The notes beneath the pieces are model-generated. The model was not told the DNA's origin. It did no database searches and saw only the letters and a list, made by a program, of their open reading frames with translations. DNA of 64,000 nt from Hofstenia miamia (taxonomy: Eukaryota > Xenacoelomorpha > Acoela). Below, one piece after another: positions 12,961 to 24,635 of this stretch (positions within the stretch are counted from its first letter, which is position 1; each line of letters begins with the position of its first letter). The translations under genes and the position numbers were made by a program. The DNA is taken from positions 869,451 through 933,450 of the forward strand of contig SCFE01000014.1 in NCBI GenBank assembly GCA_004352715.1, given 5' to 3'.

Positions 12961-14540
12961 TTATTATACCATCTTCATCAAAGAGTGATAGTGATAGCAA
13001 TTTTGGAGGCCTAACCATTACTAAAATTAAGAAATAGATTGTAATTGGAAACTATTGAGAAACTCATGCTTCTGAAAATCAATTAAAAATTTCGTGAAAA
13101 TTAATTGTTAAAATTTTTTTGTTTCAGGGAATGACCGAGTTGGGTTAGATGTTAACAAAATTATATGGGTCGGCTTGGATTGAGTCCAGAGCTGGAAGTG
13201 TGAATCACATCTCAAGTGTTAAAAATAAGTGTTGTGCAATGATTCAACTGGCAAGTTTATTACATGCTTTAGAACAAAATGAAATAGCGTGATTTAAACA
13301 AAAGGCTTATTCAGCAGTAAATAATCGTAGATGGTTTTATAGAAGGAATATTTTGGACCAATTGAAGTGTTACGCATAGACCTATATAAGGGTATATACA
13401 CTTAATCAGCGTTTTGTATTCTGTACTTCCAGATCAGTTATACAATATACATATATAGTATTGTACATATAAATTTGAAAAAACATTGTATTTATCTAGA
13501 AAAAAATGAGAAATTACTTAACTTTGCAAATAATATTATAAAATCTGGGACCGAAATATTTCAGGGCCGACCGGGACTGAACCGGATTGGATCGGATCGA
13601 ACCGCAGTCCAGACCGGTTACTTATAGTTCTGATTGGGTCGGAAGGATAACAATTTTATATATGTCTGGTCGGGTAGGGTCGACAAATTCACAACACCTT
13701 TTACAGATTTTGCAGAGTGTCCTTGGCATCCTTGCCTGTGGAATAGTAGAGATAGAGATACACTTTACTAAATATAACACTGGCTAGTTTTATATAAAAA
13801 ATGATTTTTTTGCTGATTCATCAAAAGTTTTCTTTCCTCCCCTACATATTAAATTGTGCTTAGTCGGAAGCATTTCAGTTCCTCAGAACATTCCTTAAGA
13901 TAGAAACATAAAAGCTGGAATTATTCAATGAACCCTGAATTTAAGAAATTAATAAACAGCTCTGAATTCCTGGATAAAATTAGATTTTGTGGAGCAAAAT
14001 GCATAGGAGATCATTAAAGATATCGCAATAGGGTCTTAGGTAAAAGGAAAAAATTAAAGAAAATTTAGTTCATGTGCTACATTCTCAATTAAAATATTTT
14101 CCTTAAAACATATGGGAGCTTATTCCAAGAAGCAAAGAGAGTTGCTTCATTAAGATTTGATATATTTTGAGAAATGATATCAAGAGGTTTACAACCAAGC
14201 AAGATTGGAAATTATATTTGGGAACTAAATCATGTAAACGCCTCAGCTATAAGCTGACTATTGAGAAGTAATTTGCATTTTTAGTTGTCTGTGAACTAGT
14301 TCTATGTCTTCAATATTTGGTAGAATTAGTAAAAAATAGCTACACAATTTTCCATGCATCTTACTATGTAAATTATACAAATTTTTTTTAATGCTTCAAC
14401 CATTAGAGTTCTAAATTTTTTTATGGCTTCTATAAATTGAGAAAAAAAAGTTTGTATCTTCCGATAGAGACACATTATTTTTTCTACTTAGTTTGTTCTT
14501 CACTGCTGACAAATGAATTGAATAAATAACGTAGACAAAC
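12961..14540. other. AT-rich DNA, presumed intron or flank of the GPCR gene
   Basis: This lies 3' of the ICL2-TM4 exon on the minus strand, where exons for TM5-TM7 would be expected. I looked for the minus-strand codon patterns of CWxP and NPxxY and found no convincing candidate. It contains the cryptic repeat at 13130-13700. Confidence 0.4.
13130..13700. repeat. Cryptic GGTCGG/ATCGGATCGG-rich repeat patches
   Basis: Two GC-richer patches (about 13130-13200 and 13550-13690) hold imperfect copies of GGGTCGG, ACCGGATTGGATCGGATCG and ACCGGTT. They resemble the patch at 10745-10860. No terminal repeats or target duplications were found. Confidence 0.35.
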
Positions 14541-14680
14541 CTAATTTGAGAAAGTGAACAACGAAGAGTACATGAAGTGAACAAATAACTGATACAATCC
14601 ACACTGTTACCATTACAATGACAAGATTTGACTGCTTCAAAAGAGAAGCTGCAACGAATGGCCTTGAAATAGCAATGAAT
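14541..14680 (-). CDS. Class A GPCR exon: ICL2 to TM4
   Basis: Minus-strand exon of a seven-transmembrane receptor. It follows an acceptor (ATAATTTAG, AG at 14682-14681) and starts with one base that completes the arginine codon left open by the exon at 18893-19114, giving E-R-F followed by IAISRPF, a normal class A ICL2 start. TM4 follows: VIVMVTVWIVSVICSLHVLF with the conserved tryptophan of TM4 (VW). The frame stays open to a TGA at 14502-14500. I place the donor at AAATTAG/GTTTGT (exon end 14541), which is weak, so the 3' end is uncertain. The ligand cannot be told. TM5-TM7 exons were not found at lower coordinates. Confidence 0.68.
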
Positions 14681-14682
14681 CT

Positions 14683-17600
14683 AAATTATATCAATAATTA
14701 TCTATCTATCTATATATATATATGTATTACATTCAGGCCTTAATTCCCGTACATGGTACAATGTGCTATGTAAAAATAGAAATATGATTTATTAAGAAAA
14801 AATTTATCTATGAACAGGGGGGAATTCCTAAAGTTTATAATCAAATAGAATTTTGTTCTGGTATGGAGTTGGACAAAGTTATTCTTTCACAGAGTGGATG
14901 ACTTTTATGTTCCTACATATTCACTAAATATTTTTTGAATAACTCATTAAAAACGTTACATATTCTATCAATACGTTCGTAGTTATTTAATTTCAGTCAT
15001 GTAGCAAAAGTTTTAGTGGTTTTCTCAGTGCTTTGAGATTCTTCTTTGTTAATGCATTTTTTCAAACAACAGCTACATATAGTTAAATTGGTTTAATGTA
15101 TGTTTTGAATGTAAGCCTTTTCTTAGATGGGCTTACATATTCTATTGAGAATTTTACTCCAAAAATACTTTTAAGTTTTTTTTGACTATCCATATAAAAT
15201 CCACCTGATTATTTCAATTAAGTTCTTTGCTCAATAGAACTCCTGCTCGATTTATTGATGAAAAATTGAAATCACCATACTTTGTATGACCATTATGCAA
15301 CTCTATCAGCACACTCAGATTGTGCATATTGTTTTATTTAAATTATATAAAAATTTCTTAAAACATTAAAAATAACATAACTAGGATTTGAAATATTAAC
15401 TTTTGGAAATTCCACAAACATTGGATTGTGCAAATCATTTCAATCATATTGTGATAATATATATAAACATTCAATTCCTACAAACTTGTTTAGAAGAGCT
15501 GTTTTACTATCATTAAATTATAATGTATTTACAAAGGATTTTGACAAAGTACTTGAAAATCTAAAATCTAATGGGTATCCTGAAAAGCACTAAAATTCTT
15601 TTCATCAGGACACAATTTGCAAGAAATCAAAGATAATATATTTTGGAAATTACCTTTTATTAAACACACGAAGCACGTCTTAAAAATTCTTAACATACTT
15701 TTGTAAAACACTAACGAAGGCAAAAATTATTCCAATTTAAAATTCGAAAAAACATCAAATATAGTTCTTAATAAGCATAAATTCAAAGACCTTTGATTTA
15801 ATCAATTATGACAGCTTTTGAATTGGTGAAACTAAATGACATTTGAAGACATGAATTCAAGAACATCTATACAGACACTTGCATTCCGAAATATATATAC
15901 ACAAAGCATCAACAATTATTTTTTATCGAAGTTTGTGAACCATGAAAAATAATGTTGGATAGAAATAATGAATGACAGTGACGTGTTGGAGACACACAGA
16001 TATCTAGAAAGCAATGTGTGTGTTTTAGTGCAGTTAAAGGATAGAATTTCTCAGGTTCCACTAGAGCAAAATGCCATGATCTATAGAAGTTGTGTATGAA
16101 GTCATATTGAAATCCATTCCATCGTTCAAAAATTAATGATATTTAAAATCCTTAGACTAAGTTTGAGACACACTGTATACATGTATATATAAATATATAT
16201 ATATATATATATTTCAAGTAATCTAAAGCACATTACTCAAATTTTTTATTTTTTATCAAAGGATTTTCACAAGCAATTAAATGGTAAGTGTTTGTGTTGA
16301 TATAAATGAAAATAAATTTAACAGGCTCTCTTGTTTCAAAATAATCAGTTAAGCAAACTCTGTTAAAATGTTTAAATTTCAAATTCAAAGGTTATGATAG
16401 AAATGCTATAAACGATTTATAAAATAAGTGGTTTGAAATTTTCTGTGTTATATTGCATGCGAATCCCATTCAATTATAAACGGAAATTAAAAGAAAATGA
16501 CTTGAAAATTAATTCACGAAATTTATTCCAAAATGACCTTTTTTAGAAATTTAACCAATATTTATTGAATGCTTCGGTTTAAATGATGGGAAATAGGTAT
16601 TGATACTAATTTCATTTTCATAATAAATTTTGAAGAACATAGCAAATAATAAGATATTAAGTAAACAATTTTAATGTATAAATTAAGCAAGATGTAAATT
16701 TCAACTCAACATTTCTGCCGTCCCAAAGCAAAAGAACTTAAGTCCAAAATCCCCTATGTCTTAGATACAAGAAACACTGGACAAATTTTCTTATAATAGG
16801 TAATATGTAAAACAGTTTTTAATATAATATAATATATAAATTTATTCCCATACAATATTATAAACATACAACAAAAAAGGGGATTTCCCAAAAGAATAAA
16901 TTTGGACTTAAGTTGTTTTGCTTTTAGACGACAGATTTATGTACTGTACATGATGCAAATATTAAACTATCTCTTTGTAATAAATTTATGGAAGCAATTT
17001 ATAGGATATCTTCGTTCATACATGTTTCTAAATTTATTTCTGCTTAATTCAATAGAATTTTGTGATATACAGGTGAAAAGTAAGGTTTCTTAAATTTGAC
17101 ATTATGTTTTAATTTTTTGGTCCTTGTGTCACAATACTATTTAAAGATTCAATACAGTGTAAGAATTCTTATTCATGATTGTTTGAATACATTGGATGTT
17201 AATGAAATTGTAATTTATTGTAAACAACTCAGATATTCAAATCACCGCATTTGAAGTAAATTTTGCGAAATGATCATTAGACCAAATTCACTAAGATATT
17301 TTGTTTCTTCAAAAAGCAGATTACCATAAATGATAGCATAGTTGTTTCTTATGAAATTTTTTGCCATCTGAATGAAAATTAAGGATTTCCTAGAATTGGG
17401 CCATCGTTTAATTTCATAAATTTTAGTTGCTCATGAACTCAGAAATGGCAAAAATGAATATTAATAAAGCTTCTAAGTACATTCTTCAAAAAGCAAATAA
17501 AATTAGATTGAATGCCCAATAATTTAAATGTTTAATGAAGTCAAGAAGCGGAATTAGAGAGAGAAACATCTAGTCATTCAATGATATTCTTTGTTTGCTA

Positions 17601-18890
17601 TGATAGATATGGGTGACCTCAAAAGGGAAGCATTGCAGTCTTTCCCATAAATTATTACAAAATAATGTAGCGTAAAATATTTGCATTGACATAGGTTTAA
17701 AGTAGAAAAATGAAATGTAGAGTAAGCATAAGAAAGACTGAGCAAAATTGGCATAGCATAGCACAGAATAGTGAGTAATCAATTGTACGTAGACAAAGTT
17801 TTTCAGAGGAAACGACATAGAGAAGAAAAAGTTTGGGGGCCTTACGTTCAGTCATGAAGATACAAAAAATAATGAGTTATGAAAAGTATTGAAATCATTA
17901 CACATTTGATGTTGAACTATTAATAGTATCAATGTCGCACAATTTTCAAACTGAAAACCAAAAATTTTAAGTGGATATAGAGATAATGGTGAAAGAACCT
18001 TTTTCAGGGACGTAGCTAACGAAGAACTTCAGAGTTACTTTGATATTGCTTTTTATTACTGGCATTACCCTTACAACCTTTAGTCTATTCAGACATGATA
18101 TTATATATTTTAGAAACAACTTAATTTTATAAGAACTACATCCATTTAACTAAATTTCGAGAAAAATAAAAAAGTAAGACTCGACTTAGAAAAAGCCGCT
18201 GTTATCTATTCAGAAATTTTGTTCATAGTAGTTCTATCACTTGCATTTTATGAGTAAGCTGAAAAATAACAATGCTATCTAGCATTGTAAAAACTAAAAT
18301 TCAATCTTTCATAATATCTTGGGTAGAATCTGACCCAATACTGGATGATAAAAATTGTCTTTTTGTTTCTTGTAGCCTTTTACACAAAAAGTAAAGTTAT
18401 TCCAAGAATTTCATGAAAGGTCAGTAAGTTTGAGATAACCGATTTGAGAAAGAAGGCTCTTAGTTTTGACATGTTCAGAACTATTTGTAGGGGATTGTAG
18501 GACTTCATGAATAATAGACAATTGCTAATGCATCATATCAATTGTCTTCCATTGGCAAGATGGACATGGACCAAAAAATTTGGAATGCCCAACTGGGGGA
18601 TTCTTACTGTCAGATTTTTGAAATTTCTATGTGGACAAATTTCTATATTTTTAAACAAGAACTACGATAATGTGATACCAATATCAAAATTGTGCAAAGA
18701 AAAGTATCAAATTGCTATATATTCAAGAATTAATTTTTTTATGCAAATATTTAATGAGAAATGAGAATCTATTCTAACCACTTTGAGTTGTTGGGAGTCA
18801 GCTCCGAATAGCCCTCTAGAGCTACGTACTTGCATTTTTGTAAAATACGGTAAATGAATAATAATCATATTGAACGCATGCAGGGTAACT
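14683..18890 (-). other. Presumed 4.2-kb GPCR intron
   Basis: The interval between two phase-compatible GPCR exons. It begins (minus strand) with GTAGTT directly after the TM3 exon and ends with TTTAG. It is AT-rich and contains a plus-strand Penelope-like fragment at 15450-15880 and a (TA)n tract near 16190-16211. The hydrophobic minus-strand frame at 17570-17818 inside it is not a recognisable receptor segment. Confidence 0.6.
15450..15880 (+). pseudogene. Penelope-like element fragment (RT thumb to GIY-YIG)
   Basis: The plus-strand translation shows LFRRAVLLSLNY, KDFDKVLENL and SNGYP, the linker downstream of the reverse transcriptase in Penelope-like elements. About 250 bp later comes IGETK, a stop, HLKT, a stop and IQEH, the start of a GIY-YIG endonuclease (usual form YIGET, then R-x-K/E-EH). 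Several stops and frameshifts break it, and the RT core is absent. It lies in the GPCR intron in the orientation opposite to that gene. Confidence 0.5.
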
Positions 18891-18892
18891 AC

Positions 18893-19114
18893 CTTTCAAC
18901 ACATATTGCAATCATAAAAAGAACACTGGCGATGGGGGTTAAGTTCTTAAGAAACTCAATCATTTTGCAGAGGAAGAGTGAACTTTCATTATCACTATGC
19001 CAAACGTAATCAGAGTAGAAATCCAAACAGTATCGTGGGCATAGGATACCACAAACCAAAAAGTCAGCAAAGCAACTATTTGCCAGAAGAATGTTAGTGT
19101 TGGAATGCAGGCTT
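18893..19114 (-). CDS. Class A GPCR exon: TM2, ECL1, TM3 to ERF motif
   Basis: This 222-bp minus-strand exon encodes 73 full codons plus one base at the start and two at the end. TM2 reads SNTNILLANSCFADFLVCG, with the N-x-x-x-A-D signature and the conserved TM2 aspartate. ECL1 carries YVW. TM3 starts at LFLCKM with the cysteine expected to pair with ECL2 and ends MIAICVE plus the first two bases of an arginine codon. The acceptor is GTACTTTAG and the donor GAAAG/GTAGTT. An intron at the arginine of the DRY motif is a known position in animal GPCR genes. The next exon at 14680 completes E-R-F. No stops occur. It is probably a peptide or amine receptor, but no ligand class is assignable. The TM1 exon was not found. 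Confidence 0.75.
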
Positions 19115-19476
19115 CTAAAGTACATTTAATGCATCTAATGATACGATACAAAGTGAATTGATTTAACAACAGTGATATGAAAATAGAAAATGTGAAGTTT
19201 TCAAAAATCAATGAGATATTTAAATAAAAAATTTTGGCAATTTGCTCTGCTATAAAAGTGCTTGAATTTCTTGCATAGATGCATTAGCATTAAGATATTA
19301 AACAATTGCATGTCCTTATTTAATGATATATATATATATATATATAATGTATATACAGTACTGTACAAAACACTATGTATCACAAAAAAATTTTCGTCGG
19401 GATTGTAGACATGCTGTGGAATTCTCGTTGTAGAATCATTTTTAACGTGTCAATATACTTCATTCTTGGATATATA
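19115..19476. other. AT-rich presumed intron
   Basis: This lies upstream (minus strand) of the TM2-TM3 exon. It has a (TA)n tract at 19328-19347 and no recognisable exon for TM1. Confidence 0.4.
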
Positions 19477-19689
19477 TACAGTGCTTGCCAGAATTTATGG
19501 AACACATGAAATATTCTACAAACATATATTTGGTAGACAAAATCGCACAAGCAATGCAAAAGGACATCTAGTATTTGGTGTGAATTTCGTGCAATTTCAG
19601 GCATAGCTTAGTGCGATCAGGCATTCTGGGGTGATCTCTGTGCACCACACTTGTTTGATATTATCCTCCAAATGCCTAAACGAAGTGGA

Positions 19690-20020
19690 AACGTGATTCA
19701 CCGATTTTTCCTTAACCACTCTCCAACAACTTTCGATAGGGTTTAGGTCTGGCGAATTGCAAGGTCAAGGTCTCAACAACTACACACTGTCATTTTGAAG
19801 TATCTTTGGCACACCCCTAATTCGGTGACAAAGAGCACCATCATGTAGGAAATATGTGCAGCCGCGCATCATCATGAACCTTGTCAGCTTCTCCTTGAGT
19901 ATGTTGAGGTATACTCCTCCATTAATTGTTGTATCAGGCGGCATGACCCATAGGTAACACTGCCCAAGAGCTGCAATCGCCCCCAGACCAAAATCTCGGG
20001 AACATTTTTTACTGTCGGTG
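19690..20020 (-). pseudogene. Tc1-like transposase, C-terminal part (DDE)
   Basis: Minus-strand translation gives FLHDGALCHRIRGVPKIL, the second catalytic aspartate block of Tc1 transposases (usually QDGAPCH), and then NSPDLNPIESCWRVVKEK, the block holding the final catalytic glutamate. Two in-frame stops lie between them; the second sits where the family usually has a tryptophan before the NSPDLNPIE block, so it probably arose from TGG. The enzyme would cut and join transposon ends at TA sites. This half is separated from the N-terminal half by the 717-bp hAT insertion. Confidence 0.68.
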
Positions 20021-20028
20021 ATGTGTAC

Positions 20029-20745
20029 CAGAGGTGCCGATTATGTTATGGTACCATACCATTATGCACCATATTATGGATACTATTATAGTATGGTAGA
20101 AAAAATCATGGTCATTATGGAAATCCATAAATTTATTGTTATGTTACAAAATTTATATTTAGTTTCAAGACAATTGTCAAATTTAGTATCATATATCTTA
20201 CATTAATAATAATTTAAAGGGTAAATATAAAATTTACATATTGTTTTGAATAAAATCATTTTGATAAGACAACAACTTTTAAAAGTGCATTCAAGGTTCA
20301 GTTAGCAGTTTCAGTATATTGTAAACAATTACTAAAGATGAATTTGTTTCCCATATCTAATGTTTGCGCCTAACAAAATGTGTTGCATTGGAAAACAAAC
20401 AAAAGATAATAGGTTTATTATAACTTTTTTTTCCAAATGCTTCTAAATAGTTCTGCGAGCTAGTGAGTTGCTTGTGCATGTGACATCAGTACCATTTCGT
20501 ATTACACAAAAATGATTAGTTAAATAGCAGCATGAAATTTCCTATGAATTTTGCTGAACAATAGAAATCACCGTGTTAAATTGCTATTACCGCATGTATC
20601 TTACGTAAATTTCAACATCATTTGCCATATTTTACACAATGACCATTATAGCCATAATGTGTGCACGAATTTTAAATTGTGTCCATTATGGATGGCTGAA
20701 AATTTCGCTGTGCCATATACGATCATACCATAAACGGCACCATTG
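20029..20745. mobile_element. Non-autonomous hAT element inserted in the Tc1 transposase
   Basis: A 717-bp insertion with terminal inverted repeats CAGAGGTGCCGATTATG on the left and, inverted on the right, CAATGGTGCCGTTTATG. It is flanked by an 8-bp duplication, ATGTGTAC (20021-20028) and ATGTGTGC (20746-20753), differing at one base. An 8-bp duplication and CAG-starting ends are hallmarks of hAT transposons. Removing it rejoins the two transposase parts. It carries no transposase-like frame; the frames inside are short and AT-rich, so it would have depended on an enzyme supplied elsewhere. Confidence 0.75.
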
Positions 20746-20753
20746 ATGTGTGC

Positions 20754-21080
20754 TTGTGCTATTCTTTGTATTTGGCGGCCGGCGCACGCATTGCCTGAAT
20801 CTTGTGTCTTGCATTAGCGTTGTTTCATCGCCGTAAAGAGCGTATTTCTTGCAAAATGCAACACGGTCTCTGACATTTTCTTGCTCAGCATCGGTTCTTA
20901 GCAGGTCGGTATGATTTGGGGCCCTTTTCTACCAATCTTCGATGTATTGTTCTTGCGCTAATTTGAATAGCACCACTTGCCACAATTCCAGCCTTTATGG
21001 AGGATGAACTAGCAAATGGATGAAATTGCATCACCTGCTCTTTCACTTGTACACCTTTTCCTTTTGTTTTTGGTACGAAA
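20754..21080 (-). pseudogene. Tc1-like transposase, N-terminal part (HTH to first D region)
   Basis: The minus-strand frame includes AGIVASGAIQISARTIHRRL and KGPKSYRPAKN, the second helix-turn-helix of Tc1-type transposases, followed after a frameshift by LSKKMSETVLHFARN and then VRRPPNTKNS, the block close to the first catalytic aspartate. At least two frameshifts and one stop break it. It continues in the same direction as the part at 19690-20020. Confidence 0.62.
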
Positions 21081-21423
21081 ATAAATTGGTTATTTGCTAG
21101 ACATTGATTGTAAGGCTGATGGTTGAAATAGCAACGTTGAGCGGCGATGATATAGTGCGATAAGGTTCACCACGTTGATGCAGGGCAACAATTTAGGATC
21201 GCAAATGTGTCGTAATTTCCTTATTTCGCATTATCAAAATATAGAAATAATATCAAGTAACCTCTTCTTTTGGAATATATAGCTGATAATATATTACCAA
21301 AGTCAAATAGCAATTTGACAATTAAAAAAAGTTCGTGTGCAATGGAAAACATGTACGTGCTCGCCAATATATGCGTGCATACCTTATTTGCTGAGTGTTC
21401 CGTAAATTGTGGCCAGCACTTTA

Positions 21424-22745
21424 CATTGGATGCAAAATATAATAAATTTGAAAGTGGTTGAAAATGGTTACTGTTTCTGCAAAATTTTTGTTTTCGCAAG
21501 TAAGCAGTTTTTGAAATGTAACCACTTTTGTTTTCCGTTAATATTCCACTACAGTCTATTCAATGTATATTAAGGAAGGAAAATCAATAAAATATTTGAA
21601 ATTTAAATTCACAAGAAAAAAATGTATTCTGGTACAAAAATCTGAGACCATATCTGTAATCTCGGCAGAAATACTTTTTTGTAATATATAGCGTTTCAAT
21701 GCTCTTGCACGTATCTAAATGAATGTATGCAACACTTGTACAAATACGAATCGCCCCCTGTACATGATACAAATTCATGCAGAATTTATAAATCTGCTGC
21801 ACAAACCATCACGTGTGCATATTTGTGGATCGATATATTTGCAAAATGTGACTGCTTAACCATATTTCTTTTACCATTGCTTCAAAGTAACTAACCGCTT
21901 TGCTAGTTTAGAAATATTTAAAGCCATTTATGTGGAAACATCTATGGATTTAGACCCGCTCATGTACAAGGCCATACTAAAGCTTGTCATAATTTTTCAT
22001 TTGAATTCAAAATGCTTGCTGCTGAAACATACATAGAAGCTTTGTCTTAGCATTTAAGTTCGACGTTTAACAAAAATATTCGCTATTCTTTTTGCACGTG
22101 AGTGGAAAGATATTTTAGAAATTCATCACAACAAACAATGATGTTATTGTTCCAGATTATCTGATTTAACCTGTAAGGAACAAAATCGAATAAGACCATG
22201 AAAATATTTTCTCTTGTAATTCAACCAATTCAATCGGATTCCCTTTACAGCGATGCATGGAATTAAATGTGACAAAGATAAAGCGTTCTTTACTTATTTA
22301 TGAATGTGTTACCACTTAGCAAAATTAATGGAAACAAAAAGACTAAGTATTTCAAACGCTGAATAAGTTGAAAAATTTGCATGAATTTTAGACATTTTTG
22401 CATTCACTTTGCACTATTAATTTCGCAGAAAACAATCATTTTAGGTTTCTCTTTGCTAAATTCATTCTATAATTATAACTTTCACCACTAGTTTTCTACA
22501 TAAATTACTGCACAAATTTTCAAAAAAGGAACATGCGGCATAAAAACGTATATTCATGTCATCTTTTTTGATGTGACACAATAGAAACTACATATATTAA
22601 TGCTATATTAATGAATAATTCAAAATAGCAAGGCAGTTGTTTGAATATATTTTGCTTAAAAACTAATCTGGATTGCATTTCATAAATTAATATAATTATA
22701 AATATTTAGAAATTTGAATTTAAGACATTTGCAAATATATATTTC
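21424..22745. other. AT-rich DNA without recognisable gene
   Basis: Short open frames exist on both strands, but none shows a recognisable domain, a splice-consistent exon or transposon ends. Confidence 0.5.
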
Positions 22746-22959
22746 AACAAAATTCAATCCTTTTTTTAAATCGATTGTAATTTTTTTAAGAAGAGCTGAA
22801 TATGAAATGAGTGATATTTTTCTGTGGGTTAATCTGGTCAAATCTCATGAATGCAAAGATTTTTATTTTCAGATTTTTATAATCAATACTCAAATATTTT
22901 AAACATTTCTTTAGTGTATACTCGATTCTAGTAAGTTAAGCAAATGAAATAAAGTGAAA
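22746..22959. repeat. 214-bp direct repeat flanking a gap, left copy
   Basis: Identical by eye to 22981-23194, with a run of 21 N between them. This is what an unrecognised overlap of two contigs at a scaffold join looks like. Confidence 0.9.
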
Positions 22960-22980
22960 NNNNNNNNNNNNNNNNNNNNN
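22960..22980. other. Assembly gap (21 N)
   Basis: Run of N between two identical 214-bp copies. The true gap length is probably negative, meaning an overlap. Confidence 0.95.
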
Positions 22981-23194
22981 AACAAAATTCAATCCTTTTT
23001 TTAAATCGATTGTAATTTTTTTAAGAAGAGCTGAATATGAAATGAGTGATATTTTTCTGTGGGTTAATCTGGTCAAATCTCATGAATGCAAAGATTTTTA
23101 TTTTCAGATTTTTATAATCAATACTCAAATATTTTAAACATTTCTTTAGTGTATACTCGATTCTAGTAAGTTAAGCAAATGAAATAAAGTGAAA
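22981..23194. repeat. 214-bp direct repeat flanking a gap, right copy
   Basis: Partner of 22746-22959. Confidence 0.9.
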
Positions 23195-24635
23195 TAAGGT
23201 ATTTCTTCATATGTGTTGTAATTGAATATATAAGTATTTATTTAAATTTTCAACTTACACTTAAGCTCAATTTTTAAATTGATATCAATTTAAATACACA
23301 CTTAGAAATAGAAAAGATGATAATAAACAAAAAACTGTTTTTTATATTATACTTTAACAAATGGATGCATTAAGCATCTTATGAATTTTAGCACTGAGTA
23401 GGACTGACTTGGGATAATGCAGGAATTTGCTCTGTTAATATTGACAATATCATATATGAAAAAAAAACCGGAAGTTATTGAAAAAATATTTTATCAAAAA
23501 TAAAATTTTGCATTGTAAAATGCAGTAAGCATTGCTCAAAATAAAGTTTCAATTTTTAATTGTTACCATTTTCACAATTCAATTGAACAGAGAGGGCTGC
23601 GGCAAGTAGCATTGAACTATCACCCAAACAGATACTGGTTTTGTGAAATATATTTAATGTTTTAAATTTCCTTGATAAATTTCGTTTTACTTCAATGGAA
23701 TTACGACGTTCAAACATTCAATAATAACACTTACTGTCAATTGAATAATTGAGGACATTATTTTACCAATTGAAATTTCTTCTTAAAATTGATTTCATAA
23801 TTTCAATAAAAATTAATTGCTGTTGTGGTCTTGGTAATGATTAACGTAGAAATTTATTGCACTATTTCAATCGAATAGGAAAAATTACAAATCGCTCCGA
23901 TTATTCAATTTTCAAGTAAATATTTCTATAGTGATTAGCACCCACATATGTATCAGTATACGCTTGGTCATTTGCTTTCCCATTGCATCTTCTTTACAGG
24001 AATATGAATATTTGCCTCGCATATATTATTTTCTAAATTCTCGATCCCTCAACTTTTATTAGCAGTCTTTGGAAATTTCGAACGTGCTTCTTAAACAGTT
24101 TTCCCATTATTCTCAACTATGGAAGTTTTTTACAATTTCATTAAATGGTGCATTAAATCCTTTCGAATATACACTTATGTTCTCTAGCATACAGTTCTTT
24201 ACTTTATATTTAATTAAAATCCCAACACCAAGGTTTTGTTCAACCATATGCTGATAACTTGAAGAATGTTGGACATAACAAATAACAATGAATGAATATC
24301 ATTTAACCAAAAGCGGGACGAATCCATATGTTGTTTCCATTCGATGACATAGACCATGAAATTAATGTACGATATGTTCTTAATAAATTTTGAAAGGTGT
24401 TGGTGAGAGGAAATAACTATATTCAACAAATATTACTTGCTTCTGACTGAAGCAATACAAATTTGCGAGATCCGTCAAGGAAATGGCGTTTTACAGCGTT
24501 TACATGATTTCAAAATGACATCCTCATACTTAAGCAATCACAATGCAACAGTTTAAAATCTGGCCTCTAACAGTTCAGTTCAGTTGCTATGTCTACAAAA
24601 CAATGTTTCTTGCTTTTGAAACTATTTTAATATTC
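23195..24635. other. AT-rich DNA without recognisable gene
   Basis: No supported gene, RNA or transposon terminus was found on either strand. Confidence 0.5.

Larger units (their letters stand above)
19477..21423 (-). mobile_element. Tc1/mariner-type element, both ends present
   Basis: The left end reads TA followed by CAGTGCTTGCCAGAATTTAT (from 19479). The right end, ending at 21421 and followed by TA, reads GTGTTCCGTAAATTGTGG then CCAGCACTT, an imperfect inverted copy of the left end. TA is the target-site duplication of this superfamily. Without the inserted hAT element (20029-20745 plus one 8-bp duplication) the element is about 1.2 kb, a typical Tc1 length. A minus-strand transposase lies between the ends. 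It is inactive because of stops, frameshifts and the insertion. Confidence 0.72.

Noticed and set aside
17570-17818. Hydrophobic 82-codon minus-strand frame inside the GPCR intron as a further GPCR exon
   Set aside because: No TM motif (CWxP, NPxxY) is present, and its position between the TM3 and TM4 exons is wrong for TM5-TM7.
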